Source of the DNA: Eurosta solidaginis
Taxonomy: Eukaryota; Arthropoda; Insecta; Diptera; Tephritidae
Direction of reading: 5' to 3'
DNA length: 64,000 nucleotides
Assembly: GCF_040869045.1 (NCBI RefSeq)
Contig: NC_090322.1
Location: 177,706,672 to 177,770,671, forward strand
Part shown: piece by piece, positions 44,690 to 55,929 of the stretch
Numbering within the stretch: the first letter of the stretch is position 1
Layout: the number at the start of each line of letters is the position of its first letter
The notes under the pieces: generated by a model
The model's input: only the letters and a program-made list of their open reading frames with translations
Database searches by the model: none
Told to the model about the DNA's origin: nothing
Translations under genes and position numbers: made by a program

Positions 44690-45290
44690 ATATATCTATA
44701 ATATAAAAATAATTCGCTTAGTGTGTTGCTAAGCGCAAAACTCGAGAACGATTGGATCGATTTCGCTAGTAATTTTTTTTAGAGTATTCCTTGAAGTAGG
44801 AGGATGGTTCATGCGGAGAGAAAAGTTGACCCGGGAAGTGGATCAGGTCTAAATTAAATGGCATATTGTGCGATTTGCTTGATATACGGTATAACGGTAC
44901 TCCTTTGACTATCTCTTTATTTGAGAAACCTTTCTTTCCAGGAACCTATTCCCGGGACCTAATCCGAAAAGTCTTATATATATTGTGATTTGCTTGAAAT
45001 TCGGTACAAGGGTACATATTTGATAAACTTTTCCTTCCGCGATGGGAACGGGGGCCCACCTATTCTAAAAAAAGTGTATGGAGCGATTTGGCATAAATTT
45101 GGTATAGGGATACTTCTTTCACTAGCTCTTTATTTGAGATACTTTTCATTTAAAGTGCGATTTGCTTAAAGGGGTACTTCCGTGAATATATCTTAATTTG
45201 GGAAACTTCTCTTTCCGGGAATTGGACCAGGGGTCTACCAATTCCACAAAATCTCATTTTTAGTGCAATTTGCTTGAAATCTATTGTTTA
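44690..45290 (+). repeat. Dispersed repeat with ~100-bp internal units
   Basis: It opens AATATAAAAATAATTCGCTT then GTGTTGCTAAGCGCAAAACT, a phrase I associate with non-autonomous insect transposons. Inside, GTGCGATTTGCTTGA-like words recur near 44870, 44981, 45081, 45159 and 45258, most followed by GGTAxxxxGGTAC and TTTGAGAAAC. That makes about five imperfect units. Confidence 0.6.
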
Positions 45291-46040
45291 GGCAGCCTCG
45301 AAAGGCAAATGATAGATCGGAGTGGGAACACAAGTGCGGAAAGAAAAGGGAGGCTTAGGGAGAAGGAAAAAATTGTGTGTAGAAAAGGGAGATAAAAATA
45401 AAGAAAATGCGAGGGTAAGATGGGAAGGATAGGCGAATGTTAAAAGAGTGGAAAGAAAGAGGGAGTAGAAGAGAGAAAAATCGAGAACGTAAAATGGTGA
45501 AGATACGGATACAGGGATCAAATATGAAGAGAAGTGTAAAAGCAAGAATTCCATTTTTTTTTGTGCAGAAGCTTCAATATAACAAATGAGTGGTAATAAT
45601 ATCGCAGGAAAGAATATTAACGGGCAGGAGAATTTGCCCATTATCTATCCTCACCTATAGGTAAAAATGAAAGCGATTTTAAAAATTGCGTTAGTTTCGT
45701 ATAGTTTCGCAAAGGGCTATACAAACAAATATATTGAAATCCGTCATCCAGGTAAAGCAGGTATTCGATGTTTGGTGTAGAGATTCAATATGCGAGGAAA
45801 ATTAGGTGAGAGAGGGAGAGGGAATGGGAGAGGGAGTTGTAGTATTTAATGTAGTTAATGGGAATGTTAAGTTTAGCGGAAGTTGGAGTGGGTGTGGGAA
45901 AGGGATTCGGATTGGTGGTGGTATTGCGAAGTGGGAAGAAGACAAATTGAATAAGGGATGGACAAGAATTATAAGAAAAATAGGAGGTGGGGTAGAAGAA
46001 AAAAAGATAGATAGTGAAGAGAGAAAGTGATCAAACTTAA
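45291..46040. other. Purine-rich, low-complexity stretch
   Basis: The plus strand is strongly biased to G and A (AGAGAGGGAGAGGGAATGGG and similar). The long minus-strand frames here (45641-45288, 46083-45802) are Pro/Leu/Ser-rich products of that bias and are not gene-like. Confidence 0.6.
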
Positions 46041-46567
46041 GTGTAGGCAAATTAAAAATTATATGAATCCAAGCCAAAAGCAAACTTCAGCGAGAAAACA
46101 GTGACTTCGGTAGAATTTATAACTTTTACAAATTGTTTCAAATAACACACAAAAAAATATTTGTTTAGTTTTAACACTTTTCCGAGTAAAATTAGAACTA
46201 GTTTTGGTGTACTTTCAAATTTAGCACCGAAGTAGAGTAATGTGTGGAAAAAGTGTAGTGTTATTGTACAGTATTACATATTTCGGAATGGCATCGAAAC
46301 TTATTGTGTAGTCAATGCTGTCGCTCGTTGTACCGTGTAATGAAAAATGTGAGCAGCAAGCCGCAGCGGGAACGGTATCTACATGTTTATGCCAACTATA
46401 AATGGCAATTGCGGGGATGAGTTTTCACTCAGAAGCTTTTTAAAGCAAAAATACACTCGATGTGTATGCCAAAACAGTGCTGAGGGCGAACCCAGTCAAA
46501 AAAAATGTAGTGTATTTTGATGTTGCTATCCTGCAATTGTTCCCAGTTCCTTCGGTGTGTTGACCGA
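46041..46567. other. No gene recognised
   Basis: AT-rich sequence without assignable features. Confidence 0.45.
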
Positions 46568-46892
46568 AAACGCCACCACCTCCGAAGAGATTTTAAAGCT
46601 TCTGTTCCAATTCGCGTCGTGCTCCTATTGGCTGGACGGGACCTACATGTTTTACACCGCCTCCGAACGGCATCTGCAAGGCAGATGAATTTTCACTGAG
46701 GAGCTTTTCATGGCAGAAATACAATTGCAGTATTTGCCTATTCACTGCCGAGCGTCAACCCCGCTTAGAAAACCTTTCTACTAATTCAAAAACCTTGTTT
46801 CTAAATTATTAATGTTTCATTGCTCGGCGATCGAGCCCAGGATCTTCTGTGTGGTAGGCGGATAACGGTGCCACCACACCACCGTGGCCGCC
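46568..46892 (-). mobile_element. tRNA-derived SINE
   Basis: The minus strand begins GGCGGCCACGGTGGTGTGGT, with an A-box-like TGGTGGCACCG and a B-box-like GGGCTCGATCGCC. It continues through AAGCGGGGTTGACGCTCGGC, CTCAGTGAAAATTCATCTGC and CACGACGCGAATTGGAAC to CTCCGAAG..GTGG. The head is a tRNA-like Pol III promoter; mobilisation would rely on a LINE. It is the same family as 51640-51995. Confidence 0.85.
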
Positions 46893-48519
46893 AGGGTTTG
46901 TCTTCTGAATAGTATTTTCACATTCTGAAGTGCGGTATACGAATTTTGAAGTGCAACTGAAGTACAATAAGTGGGTTTTAAGCACAATTTACAGTTTTAT
47001 AATACCATTTGTGGCTTCTGGAGTACAATTTACTATTCTGAATAGAAAATTTCGGTTTCTGATTGGAAATTGACTATTCTGAAATACATATTACGTTGTC
47101 TCAAGTAAACTTGCCTATTCTGAAGTATATTTTACCGTTTATGAAGAACATTTAATGTTTTCTGAAGTACAATTGAAAAAGGTGTAGCCAATTTACTTAT
47201 CGTTCTTTTGAAATTAGTACCCTGCTTCTACATTCATTTTCAGTTGAGCTGCTCTTGTTATATCTTTAATATGTAGAAGACGGTAGGTCATACATCACAA
47301 CCAATACATTAAGTTTCCCTTTTATTTCAAGCAAGGGCACAATAAGGAATACAACAAATATGAATGTTTTGTTTAGTACTTTTATGGCGGGGTAGAAAGT
47401 AAACACAAATGGGCTTATATGTAGACGTTGTTCAATTTTGGCAGAGCTTTATTTCAAAGTAACTGATTTATTTGTTAAGCAAACTTGTGATGCATTACGT
47501 TTCATCCTGCCAGAATAGCTGAATGAAGGGTTATACCAAAATTTTGATGCAGTTCGTTGAAGAAAATACTATATATGTAGTGTGGCATTACCACAATACA
47601 AGATATTTGTACTTATGTACATACCAGAATAGTTCTAGCTTGAAATGCATAACCAAATGAATTTCACTTTCGACCACACACAAATTACTCATAGCGACAC
47701 AGTCATAGCGGCATAGTAAAATTACATTGAACCCAGCGGGGAGCCATATCCATTTACAGTTGCTTAAACCATAATAATAACTGATCGACAGCGCCGGTTT
47801 GTCGGTGCGACTGACCAAACATTATTACATAGGTAATAAGGATATTGTACTGAATATGTATATAGAAATAGAATGTAGTTATTTGTAGTGTGTAAGTATT
47901 GTACAAAAATATTGTAATAGTATTGTAAGTAGAATTCCTATAAAAGGGAAATCATTTGTTAATAAAAGGAATTATTAATCTGATGTCTGCGCTGAACATT
48001 AGCGCCAACAAAATCTATTTTGTTTTAATTTAACTGGCTTACACTACATGACGATCCTGCCATCACAATAAACTATATTAAATATTACAGTAGGTAATTT
48101 CCAAACAAAGTGCCATTTCGACTTTTTTGCAAAACGATTTCTTTATCATTGTAATTATTTTTGGTGAAAAGCCCACGTATCGGCAATATGCAATGCTGGT
48201 CCTCAACCCTCGCCCTGCTCCATTGAAAATATCAATACCAAAGTCTTGGAAACTACTGAACGTTGTTTGGTGTGACAGCTTCATGTCCTAACCAATACCA
48301 AGCTAACATCACCAGAAAGGAAAACGGTTCTCCAAAATCAACAGTTGTCTCCCTTGTCTCTAAATCTCGCAGATGATATAATAATTATTCAGCCACTTTG
48401 ATGGCATACCCTTACAAACAGTCGAACACCTTTAACTTCTGGATCACTCCAACACGATCTGCATCAACACATATATCCGCATTTCTACGAAAGCTCCTAG
48501 TCACAGTTTATATGGGGTA
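46893..48519. other. No gene recognised
   Basis: One spot (47860-48010) has CTATAAAAGGGAAATC and, downstream, AATAAAAGGAATTATT, which could be LTR-like, but no matching terminus was found. A cluster of CTGAAGTAC-like words lies at 46920-47180. Confidence 0.4.
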
Positions 48520-49215
48520 TAAAATATATGTATATACCACCGACCTCTGTGATTTTTTCATACCACAATATCTGCTATATACGTGAAATATTTGGTGAAA
48601 TTTGAAGCTTCAAGCTGTTAAAGTGGGCAGAAATTACGAAAAGTTTCTTATATGAACAATAGGTTGTATGAGATATATACTATATATACCACCGATCTAT
48701 TCAATGCTCTATACGTAAGCATTCGGTGAAATTTTAAGCTTCTAGCTATTAAAATGGGGCAGTAATTACGAAAAGCTTCTTATCTGAACATTCGGTTGTG
48801 GGGGATATATACAACCGATCTTATTAATTTTTTCAGACTACAATATGTGCAATATACGAAAGCATTTAGTGAAGCCTCAATCTGATAAATTGAGAAAGAT
48901 ATGACAAAAATCCTCATTTTTGAAAAATCGTTTGTATATGGTATAGTAGTCGGATCCGGCCGGTTCCGACAAATGTCTAATGGAACACTTAAATATACCC
49001 GTTCACCAGATTTTATCAAGATATCTCAAAAATTGAGAGACTAGCTTGCATACAGACAGACGAACATGACTAAATCAACTCAGCTCTTCATTCTAATCAT
49101 TTCGGTATACTTATTGGTGGGTCTATCTATTTTCTTTAAATGACTTACAATTTTGAGATTCCTGACGAAATTATTATACCATTTCATTTTCATGAAAGGT
49201 ACAAAAATAAATGTA
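48520..49215 (+). repeat. Family B dispersed repeat
   Basis: It has the same order of blocks as 43430-44110 (AAAAGCTTCTTATCTGAACA, CGGTTCCGACAAATGTCTAA, GAGAGACTAGCTTGCATACA) and ends TTCGGTATACTTATTGG. Confidence 0.78.
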
Positions 49216-49244
49216 AGGCGTGATAATTTTCATCATCCTATTAA

Positions 49245-49440
49245 TTTTAGCCGACTCCGAACGGCATGACAGACATACACTCGGAGTGTTTGCCAAATAA
49301 CTGCCGGGGGGCGACTCCACTTAGAAAAGTTGTTTTCTAATTGAAAAAACTCTTTCCTAAATCTTCGATGTTGCTTTGCCCGGGGCGCGAACCCAGGATC
49401 TTGCGTCTAATAGGCGGAGCACACTACCATTGAGTTATTG
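49245..49440 (-). mobile_element. tRNA-derived SINE fragment
   Basis: The reverse complement reads AACTCAATGGTAGTGTGCTC, CAAGATCCTGGGTTCGCGCC, GGGCAAAGCAACATCGAAG and CACTCCGAGTGTATGTC. It therefore holds the tRNA-like head with the best B-box of the four copies (GGTTCGCGCCC), but lacks the first ~20 bp and the 3' part. Confidence 0.8.
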
Positions 49441-49499
49441 ACGAGTTATAGACTTTTTTGAAATGTTATAAATTTGTTACTAATAAGAAAGTTTATCTA

Positions 49500-49915
49500 T
49501 GAATTATAGTAAAGTGATGGATTTGTAATCAAAAAGTTACCGACGTACTCTCAAAAAGTTATCGATTTGTTATCGCAAAATTATCGATTTGTTATTGAGT
49601 GTTGCAAATTTGTTGTCGGCGTAGAAACGATTTGCTATCGAAAGCTATAGATTTGTTATCGAAAATTTGTCTGTATGTTATCAAAAATGTATAAATTTAT
49701 CATCGAGTGCTGCCGATTTGTAATCGATTTGCAGTCGAAGAGTAATCGGTTTTCTATAAAAAGTTATAGATTTGTTACCCGAAGTTTATCTATAATTTAT
49801 CATATACTGATCAATATGCTATCAAAAATTTATCGATTCGTAATAAAAAATGTTATCGATTTGCTATCAAAAATTTATGGATTTGCTATCAAAAGCCATA
49901 AATCAAAACCATTGT
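49500..49915 (+). repeat. TATCGAT-rich degenerate satellite, third block
   Basis: Repeated TTATCGATTTGTTATCG-type units, as at 27590-28333. Confidence 0.75.
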
Positions 49916-50763
49916 TTTAGAGAAGTTTTCGCACGCATCGTCGCATATGTCGTCACTGTCACGTTGTTTAAAAACTAAAAAGTAATGTACATATTTCTGG
50001 TAAAAGATAAAATTTGTGGTGAAATAAGTGAATGCATTTTGCTGAACAAGCACGTGCAACATTGCAGCTTTTCACAAATTCTAGAAAGAGTCTTGGCAGG
50101 CTGGCAGCAGTGCTTATACTTATTTACTTGCTTTTTTCAGTCGACAACCAAATCTCTAGAAAGAATAATAAAAGTTTGAAATGACAACTAACGAAACAGA
50201 GCATAAAATAAATTAAATTGCGAAAAGAGGTCAACTCTTTGTTGAAATTTAACTTTAAATCCTTTTTTGGTTTTTCTTTGTGCTCTTTTGCTAAAGGTTG
50301 CTCCTTTAGGCGAAATTGTTAAATAACGCTATTAAATATGGGTGACTCCAGCAAAGGAGGTACCACGGAAAATAAATTGAAATCGATTGATTGAGGTTAA
50401 GTCAAGAAAATATATAGAAGCTGAATACTAAGTATCCAGGAATCAGCACCTTTAAAGTTCTTCGTTTTATTCGAAATAGCCACTTGAAATTTATTAAAAC
50501 AAGTAAAGTTCGGGCGAAGCCGAATATACACACATTCATACCAAGCTGTGTACTTTCTAACATTTGTATATTAAGGAGAAATTTGTAGAGATATGTCACA
50601 AAATTTACAAAAAATGAAAGCTGAAATATACTACTTATAGTACAAACCATAGATGCATTTGAAAATGCGCCCATATAATGGAATTTAAATTTTACATGAG
50701 ACTTGAAAAACTCATTTCACACCAAAATATATTAAATAGAGAAATAGTTACTTAACTTGACAG
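49916..50763. other. No gene; short family A-like head
   Basis: AAACAAGTAAAGTTCGGGCG then AAGCCGAATATACAC (50498-50532) resembles the start of family A. The rest is unassigned. Confidence 0.45.
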
Positions 50764-52057
50764 TAGTGGTGGGACTATTTTCGAATTATATTGGAATAAA
50801 CGTTATTCGAATAAACGAATAAATTTATTCGTTCCAAATTATTCGAATAATATTTATTCGAACTTTTTATTCGTTTATTCGTTTCCATTTATTCGAATTC
50901 CTTTCCTTATTATTCGAATAGTGCGTACTATTCGAATAGTAAAAAAAAAAAATTCTGCCTATCTTACGCTCATCGCTTGTACATGTTAGCTCGCACATGT
51001 CTGTATTCATACATATATTTATATGTGTATAGATGCAAATGTGCATATATTTTTGTTTGTTTGGGTCGCTTTGTTGATATTCATTTATTTAGTTATATTT
51101 ACGTAACCAAAGTTGTGCTTGAGGCTTAAGCTCGAAATATCGGAGTCGTTAACCACTGTACTTTGTTTATTAGTAAACAAGTGAGTAAAAGTTCATACAT
51201 AAATGTGCATGTATTTTAATAAGATTAATATGGCAGGGAGTTTTGCTTCCCACATACATATATATGTACGTTGTAAAGAAAAATTTTGGTATCATATCTT
51301 TTGGTTTGTATAAACATCTAATTTGTCACTATTAAAGAAATATTTTTACATGCCATTGTCAACAGTTTTTCCGAAGTCTGACAGTTCAAAAGTTATTTAA
51401 GGTGAATGTTAACTTAATTGTTAATTGAAAACTTTGGAAACAAATTTCCTAATATAAGCTTTGAAGCAATCCATTTTAAGCGTTAAAAAATTTTAGTGGA
51501 ACTAGTGACTAGTTTCAAAAACGACTGCCTGTCTGTTTTTGCCGCTCCTTAAAATTTTGATTGTCCTTGAACGCGTTAAATGCTGTAATATAAATACCCA
51601 AATGTGCATATAAGCATATTTTAACACATGCACATGTATGGCGGCCACCGTGGTGTGATGGTGATGTGATGATAGTGCTCCGCCTACCACACCGAATGTC
51701 CTGGCTTCACGCGCGGGCAAAGCAACATCAAATTTTAGAAATAAGGTTTTTCTATTAGAAGAAAATTTTTCTAAGCGGGGTCACCCCTCGGCAGTGTTTG
51801 ACAAGCACTTCGAGTGTATTTCTTCCATGAAAAGCTCTCAGTGAAAACTCAACTGCCTCGCAGATGCCGCTCGGAGTCGGCATAAAACAATTAGGTCCCG
51901 TAGGAAATTTTAAAAAGGAGCACGACGCAAATTGGAAGAGAAGCTCGGCCTAAAATCTCTTCGGAGGTTATCGCGCCTTACGTTTTTTTCTTTTGTAATG
52001 TTTTATTCTTGCAGATTCCTTTCAAATCAGATTCGTATACAAGTGCATGAAGGTGTC
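50764..52057 (+). repeat. Left arm of the fold-back-like element
   Basis: Apart from a SINE (51640-51995), it matches the reverse complement of 60671-61350 and 62250-62352. Shared words include GTTGTGCTTGAG, CTTAAGCTCGAAATATCGGA, TAGTTTCAAAAACGACTGCC and CTTGCAGATTCCTTTCAAAT. No coding frame is conserved between the arms. Confidence 0.82.
51640..51995 (+). mobile_element. tRNA-derived SINE, full-length copy
   Basis: It begins GGCGGCCACCGTGGTGTGAT, has a small internal duplication (GATGGTGATGTGATGATAG) in the A-box region, and a degraded B-box (GGCTTCACGCGC). The body is ACATCAAATTTTAGAAATAA, GGGTCACCCCTCGGCAGTG, AGATGCCGCTCGGAGTCGGC, CACGACGCAAATTGGAAGAG and CTCTTCGGAGGTTATCGCGC. The mirror arm (about 60722-60735) lacks it, giving a natural empty site. 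Confidence 0.88.
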
Positions 52058-52554
52058 TTTTTTTGAAAAATCCCACTTTGAAATGCCTATGTTTTTTCTT
52101 TCTGGAGTTTATTTTTCTCTTTAGAAATTTATTTAGTCAGAACGTATGTAAATGAAAAAATGAATTTAACTTAGTAATAGAAAAGAAATTAAAAAAAATA
52201 ATTAGAAATTAGCGTTTTTACAACCCCCTTTTAAAAACAAGGCATCACTGTGATGCATCTGCATGTCGTAAACATAGTTGTGTGGGTTTTTTATTCAACC
52301 GTTTTAAAAAATGAAGGTCTCACTGTGACACAATTGCAGATCGTAAAATTGCTTGTGTTGTTTTTTTTAAGCCACCACAAGACACAGCAGGTAGAATTGA
52401 AATTGCCCCTACCCAAAAGTTCGACGCAAAGGGGGACATCAGAATTCGTTTTAGAGGTATGGTTCCTTCGGCAAAGTTTCTTATTTTGATCCCTAGAATA
52501 CGATTTTCACAGAGCAATGAGCGATTTTTAAATCGACCCGCCCTAACATGCATA
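52058..52554. other. No gene; common repeat at the right end
   Basis: Two similar halves (CATCACTGTGATGCATCTGC / TCTCACTGTGACACAATTGC) suggest an old duplication at 52230-52360. CAAAGTTTCTTATTTTGATC to AATCGACCCGCCCT (52473-52543) is a phrase I know from fly dispersed repeats. Confidence 0.45.
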
Positions 52555-53093
52555 TATTTGAGATACTCCCGAAAGTATGCAGTCAGTTGTGCAAGTATCA
52601 CTCACATATACACGCGCATATGAGAAGCTATAAACGTAGTTATAGCTGGTAATTTTATAGCTGATAAGTAGCTAGTAAATTCTAGAAATAGGAGCGCCTA
52701 GAAATATGTCAACGAGGAAACCAAACAGCATAAAAAGCAGCTATAGTTGAGCCACGACAATCAGTTTTATTTAAGCAAGCTATCAGTTGCGAAGTATAAG
52801 TGTTATTGTGAAGTACTTTAATAAAGGCCATTTTCATTATTGAATAGTGGAGTTTTATTCAACAGTTTAGTGATTCGAACGTTTGGAGAAGAATTGAAAT
52901 AAGCGGAATTTCAGTAGATCCGTTAAAATTGGTGTCAGAAGAGGAATTGTTGAATAAATCCCGAAGATTGCGAATACAACTTGGAGATGGCAAAGTGGAG
53001 TGAATTGAAGATTCAGCAACTGAAGAAGGAGTTGGAGAACCTTGGATTGAATACAACCAGCAATAAGATCGAACTTCAAGTTTACATGTAAAT
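52555..53093 (+). mobile_element. Gypsy-like LTR (5'-truncated) with gag start
   Basis: 52555-52926 matches the 3' half of the nested LTR at 39830-40586 (GCATATGAGAAGCTATAAA, TAGCTAGTAAATTCTAGAA, AATAAAGGCCATTTT). After the LTR end comes TGGTGTCAGAAGAGGAATTG (primer-binding position). An ATG at 52987 opens ELKIQQLKKELENLGL then NTTSNKIELQ, the SAP-like start of Gag in a second, diverged copy. It has a stop early (WSE after MAK is read as AKWSELK) and loses homology at 53093. Confidence 0.78.
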
Positions 53094-53119
53094 ATGGATA
53101 TTTTTATAGGCCAGAATTT

Positions 53120-53380
53120 ATGTTAAATTTAAGACAAGAAAACGGAGTTCTTACATTCGGACAAATAAAAAACATATATCTTATCGACAATGAAAATTAC
53201 TTAAGTTTAGAAATTTTTGTCAGTAAGAAATTTAATTCCATCTTAGAGTGCTATGAAATTTCTTCAAAAGAATATTTACAAGTAGTTGGTTTATATAGCC
53301 TAAAAAATGTAAGACCATTTGAAGTCCACAATATACATTCGAAAATGTTTTTGTTAATGCCCTGTGAAATAATAGAATAA
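53120..53380 (+). CDS. Small unknown ORF, 86 residues
   Basis: An intact frame, probably the end of a larger protein: NGVLTFGQIKNIYLID, YLSLEIFVSKKFNSILECYE, LYSLKNVRPFEVHNIHSKMF, ending LMPCEIIE. It is followed by TA-rich sequence and AATAAAACATGC, a plausible polyadenylation signal. It lies between two LTR fragments, where gag-pol would be expected, so it was either captured or inserted with another element. I do not recognise the family. The amino-acid composition and the conserved-looking pattern make it more gene-like than other short frames nearby. Confidence 0.4.
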   Translation: MLNLRQENGVLTFGQIKNIYLIDNENYLSLEIFVSKKFNSILECYEISSKEYLQVVGLYSLKNVRPFEVHNIHSKMFLLMPCEIIE

Positions 53381-53625
53381 AATTTAGTAATACTTATATA
53401 TAAATTTAGTATTACTTATATAATTTATATAAATAAAACATGCATTTCTATTTAAATAATTAAATTGGGTTTTTATTTTCAGCACTCTTCAAAATAATAC
53501 TCATTTTAATAAATATCAAATTTCAAGGATTTCGGTAGAATTTCGTCTAAATTTTACTTGAAGAGGACTATGCATGGGCTTATAATTTTGTTGACCAGTG
53601 TACGTTTAAAAAAACTCCCGGTTGG

Positions 53626-53880
53626 TTTCAATACCAAAAATTTACTAAATTCAATTACATTTTCGATTTGGATTCAATGCCTTTTTAGCATTAAAATAAC
53701 ATTCATGGGCTTATTTCAATACCAAAAAAGTATTAAACCAAGTACAATTTTGCCTTGGATTCAATGCCTCTCTGGCATTAAATTATCAACTATGGGTTTA
53801 TTTTAATACCAATAATGTACTACATCCAATTCTATTTTGGCTTAACTTTATTTCCAGTTATTATTAAATCTATTTCGGTA
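53626..53880 (+). repeat. 88-bp tandem repeat, about 3 units
   Basis: TTTCAATACCAAAAA..ACTAAATTC, then TTGGATTCAATGCCT and ATGGGCTTA, starts at 53626, 53714 and (more diverged) 53802. The steps are 88 bp. Confidence 0.75.
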
Positions 53881-54085
53881 CACGGATAGATCCAAAACCA
53901 TTTTAGTTTTAATTTAAAACCATGAAATGTATAGAAATTAGTCCCATGGTTTGTTTTTCAGAGAGAATCTTTGAATAAATTTCCCTCTCTTTGCTAAAAC
54001 CAGCACGGTTTTAATATTATACTTTCTGGCATTGTTATATATAAAAACCAAATTGGTATTAAAAGTAAACTAAAATTTTTACAGT

Positions 54086-54364
54086 GTGGTAATTTTATAG
54101 CTGATAACTAACTAGTAAATTCCAGAAATAGAAGCGCCTAGAAATATTTCAACGAGGAAACCGAACAGTATAAAAAGCAGCAACAGTTGAAGCACGACAA
54201 TCAGTTTGATTGAAGCAAGCTATCAGTTGCGAAGTGTTATTGGGAAGTACTTTAATAAAGGCCATTTTACATTATTGAATAGTGGAGATAATTATTCAAG
54301 AGTTTAGTGATTCGAACGTTAGTAGAAGATTTGAAATAAGCTGAATTTCAGTAGATTCGTAGCA
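54086..54364 (+). mobile_element. 3' part of a Gypsy-like LTR
   Basis: GGTAATTTTATAGCTGATAA to GTAGATTCGTAGCA matches 52645-52926 closely. It is followed by ATAT (54365-54368). With 52555-53093 it may be the pair of LTRs of one element whose interior has been replaced by 53094-54085. Confidence 0.8.
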
Positions 54365-54368
54365 ATAT

Positions 54369-55925
54369 GTAGGTATGTAGATTCAACAAACTGCGCAGGG
54401 GGTGATATGAAATAAAAATCCTACCTACTTTTATGTTCATTTTTTACTTTATTTTGGTTTTTCCAATAATTTTATGTGTACATACATATACTCGTGTATT
54501 CTACCAGCTACTGACTGTCCTAACTACTATTACTGACTGACCACAGTCCTACGACCATACATGCACAGGCGTAGGTAATTCTAAGACATAGATTTGCATA
54601 CACATAGATAGACATATTCAGGCAAACTTTTCCTTCGGTTCTTAGTTGAGATGTCTTTAATCGATTATGTGTATGCCCTTTGTCTTTCTTTAAATGCCGC
54701 GTTTGGAAATGTCGTTAACAATAAATATTAGCCAGCGTTATCCTTTTCTTGCATCGCGTAATTTATTCATAATTTAAAAACGATGCAATGAAAAGTATAA
54801 AATGAGAATACCGCCTTCTTTTCGTTGATAGTGTGTGTACCTGAACTCCGTATTGAACAGAAGACAAATCGCTTACCCACTATTTACAAATTACCGTTTT
54901 TTTCAAAAAAAAAAAAAAAAAAAAAAAAAAATTGGGTCCACTGAATAATATATATCTCAAGAACGAATTGAGCAATTCCAAAACGGGTTGAAGCTTTTAA
55001 AAGGTAATAAAATTTGCTATAAACTGTGCAAAAAATATAAAAATATAAAAAAATGTTTACTTTGCGATGAAGGATCTCGAAAACTTTTTATTCTTTTGCA
55101 GATTTTTTTTCTCTCTAAGCTCTGTTTCATTTCAAAAAAATAAGCTTTCATTCAACAAAATCAATGGACTAATACAAAAGTTATAAGCATTTAAGTAAAT
55201 ATATCCATTTAATACTTAAGTACCCTACTGGTACACATGTGTTAGTATTCGTATATCAGTTAGTTAGTGGGTGGATTTTCGAAGGGTTATTAGATAAAAA
55301 AACTGTAAGTGTCGTTAGATATTAGATATCTTATAAACGAACAATTCTTGTATATTCGTTTATTTTTATGTTTGTATAGCCGAACAATCGCGGGAACGGC
55401 TCAACCGATTTATATTAAATTTGGTACAGAGATAATGTATCACCTTCTAAGAATTTCTACCTAGGTGTTGCCACACAGTATGTCTCACAAGGTTTCCACC
55501 TGTTCGAAATTAAAAAAAAATTCCATGAGATATGCCGCTATGGATATCAAACGAAAGGTATTTCACTCCGCATTACAATAGGGATGTTTTTGAGTAGAGT
55601 TGCCATTTAGGGTTGCCACATATTCGAAATTAAAAAAAAAATGCATGAGATATGCCGATATGGGTATCAAACGAAAGGTATTTCACTCTGCATTACAATA
55701 GGGAGATTTTTGAGTAGGATTGCCATTAAGGGTTGGTAGTTAGACGAAATAGTACTCTACTTACTCATATTCTATTAAAGCTTTAAAGGAGAACATTAAA
55801 GTTAAAAATCTTCGTAAAAAATCTTACACATGATTCGACTTAATTTTCTTAATTTCACACGCTAATAATATTGAAATGCAATATCAAGGCACCGTGGCAA
55901 ATTCTAGCAAAATATATTTAAATTC
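54369..55925. other. No gene; poly(A) and a 122-bp direct repeat
   Basis: A run of 27 A lies at 54905-54931. At 55491-55735 a ~122-bp unit (TTCGAAATTAAAAAAAAA, CATGAGATATGCCG, ATCAAACGAAAGGTATTTCA, CATTACAATAGGGA) occurs twice. CCGAACAATCGCGGGAACGG (55380) is a transposon-like phrase. No frames were recognised. Confidence 0.55.
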
Positions 55926-55929
55926 ATAG

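Noticed and set aside
45288..46083. Minus-strand ORFs of 117 and 93 residues
   Set aside because: Generated by a purine-rich stretch; Pro/Leu/Ser low complexity with no start context or homology.
46830..46892. Possible tRNA gene
   Set aside because: It is the head of a SINE; it does not fold into a full cloverleaf and continues into the SINE body.
47860..48010. Possible solo LTR with CTATAAAAGGG
   Set aside because: No matching LTR ends, target duplication or second copy could be found.
52005..52045. TTCTTGCAG followed by conserved sequence in both arms, like an intron acceptor and host exon
   Set aside because: The arms end in hAT-like termini and no frame is conserved; more likely a transposon leader than a host gene, although an intron in the element's leader remains possible.
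54905..54931. 27-nt poly(A) as a retrogene or LINE tail
   Set aside because: No coding or LINE-like sequence precedes it on the plus strand.
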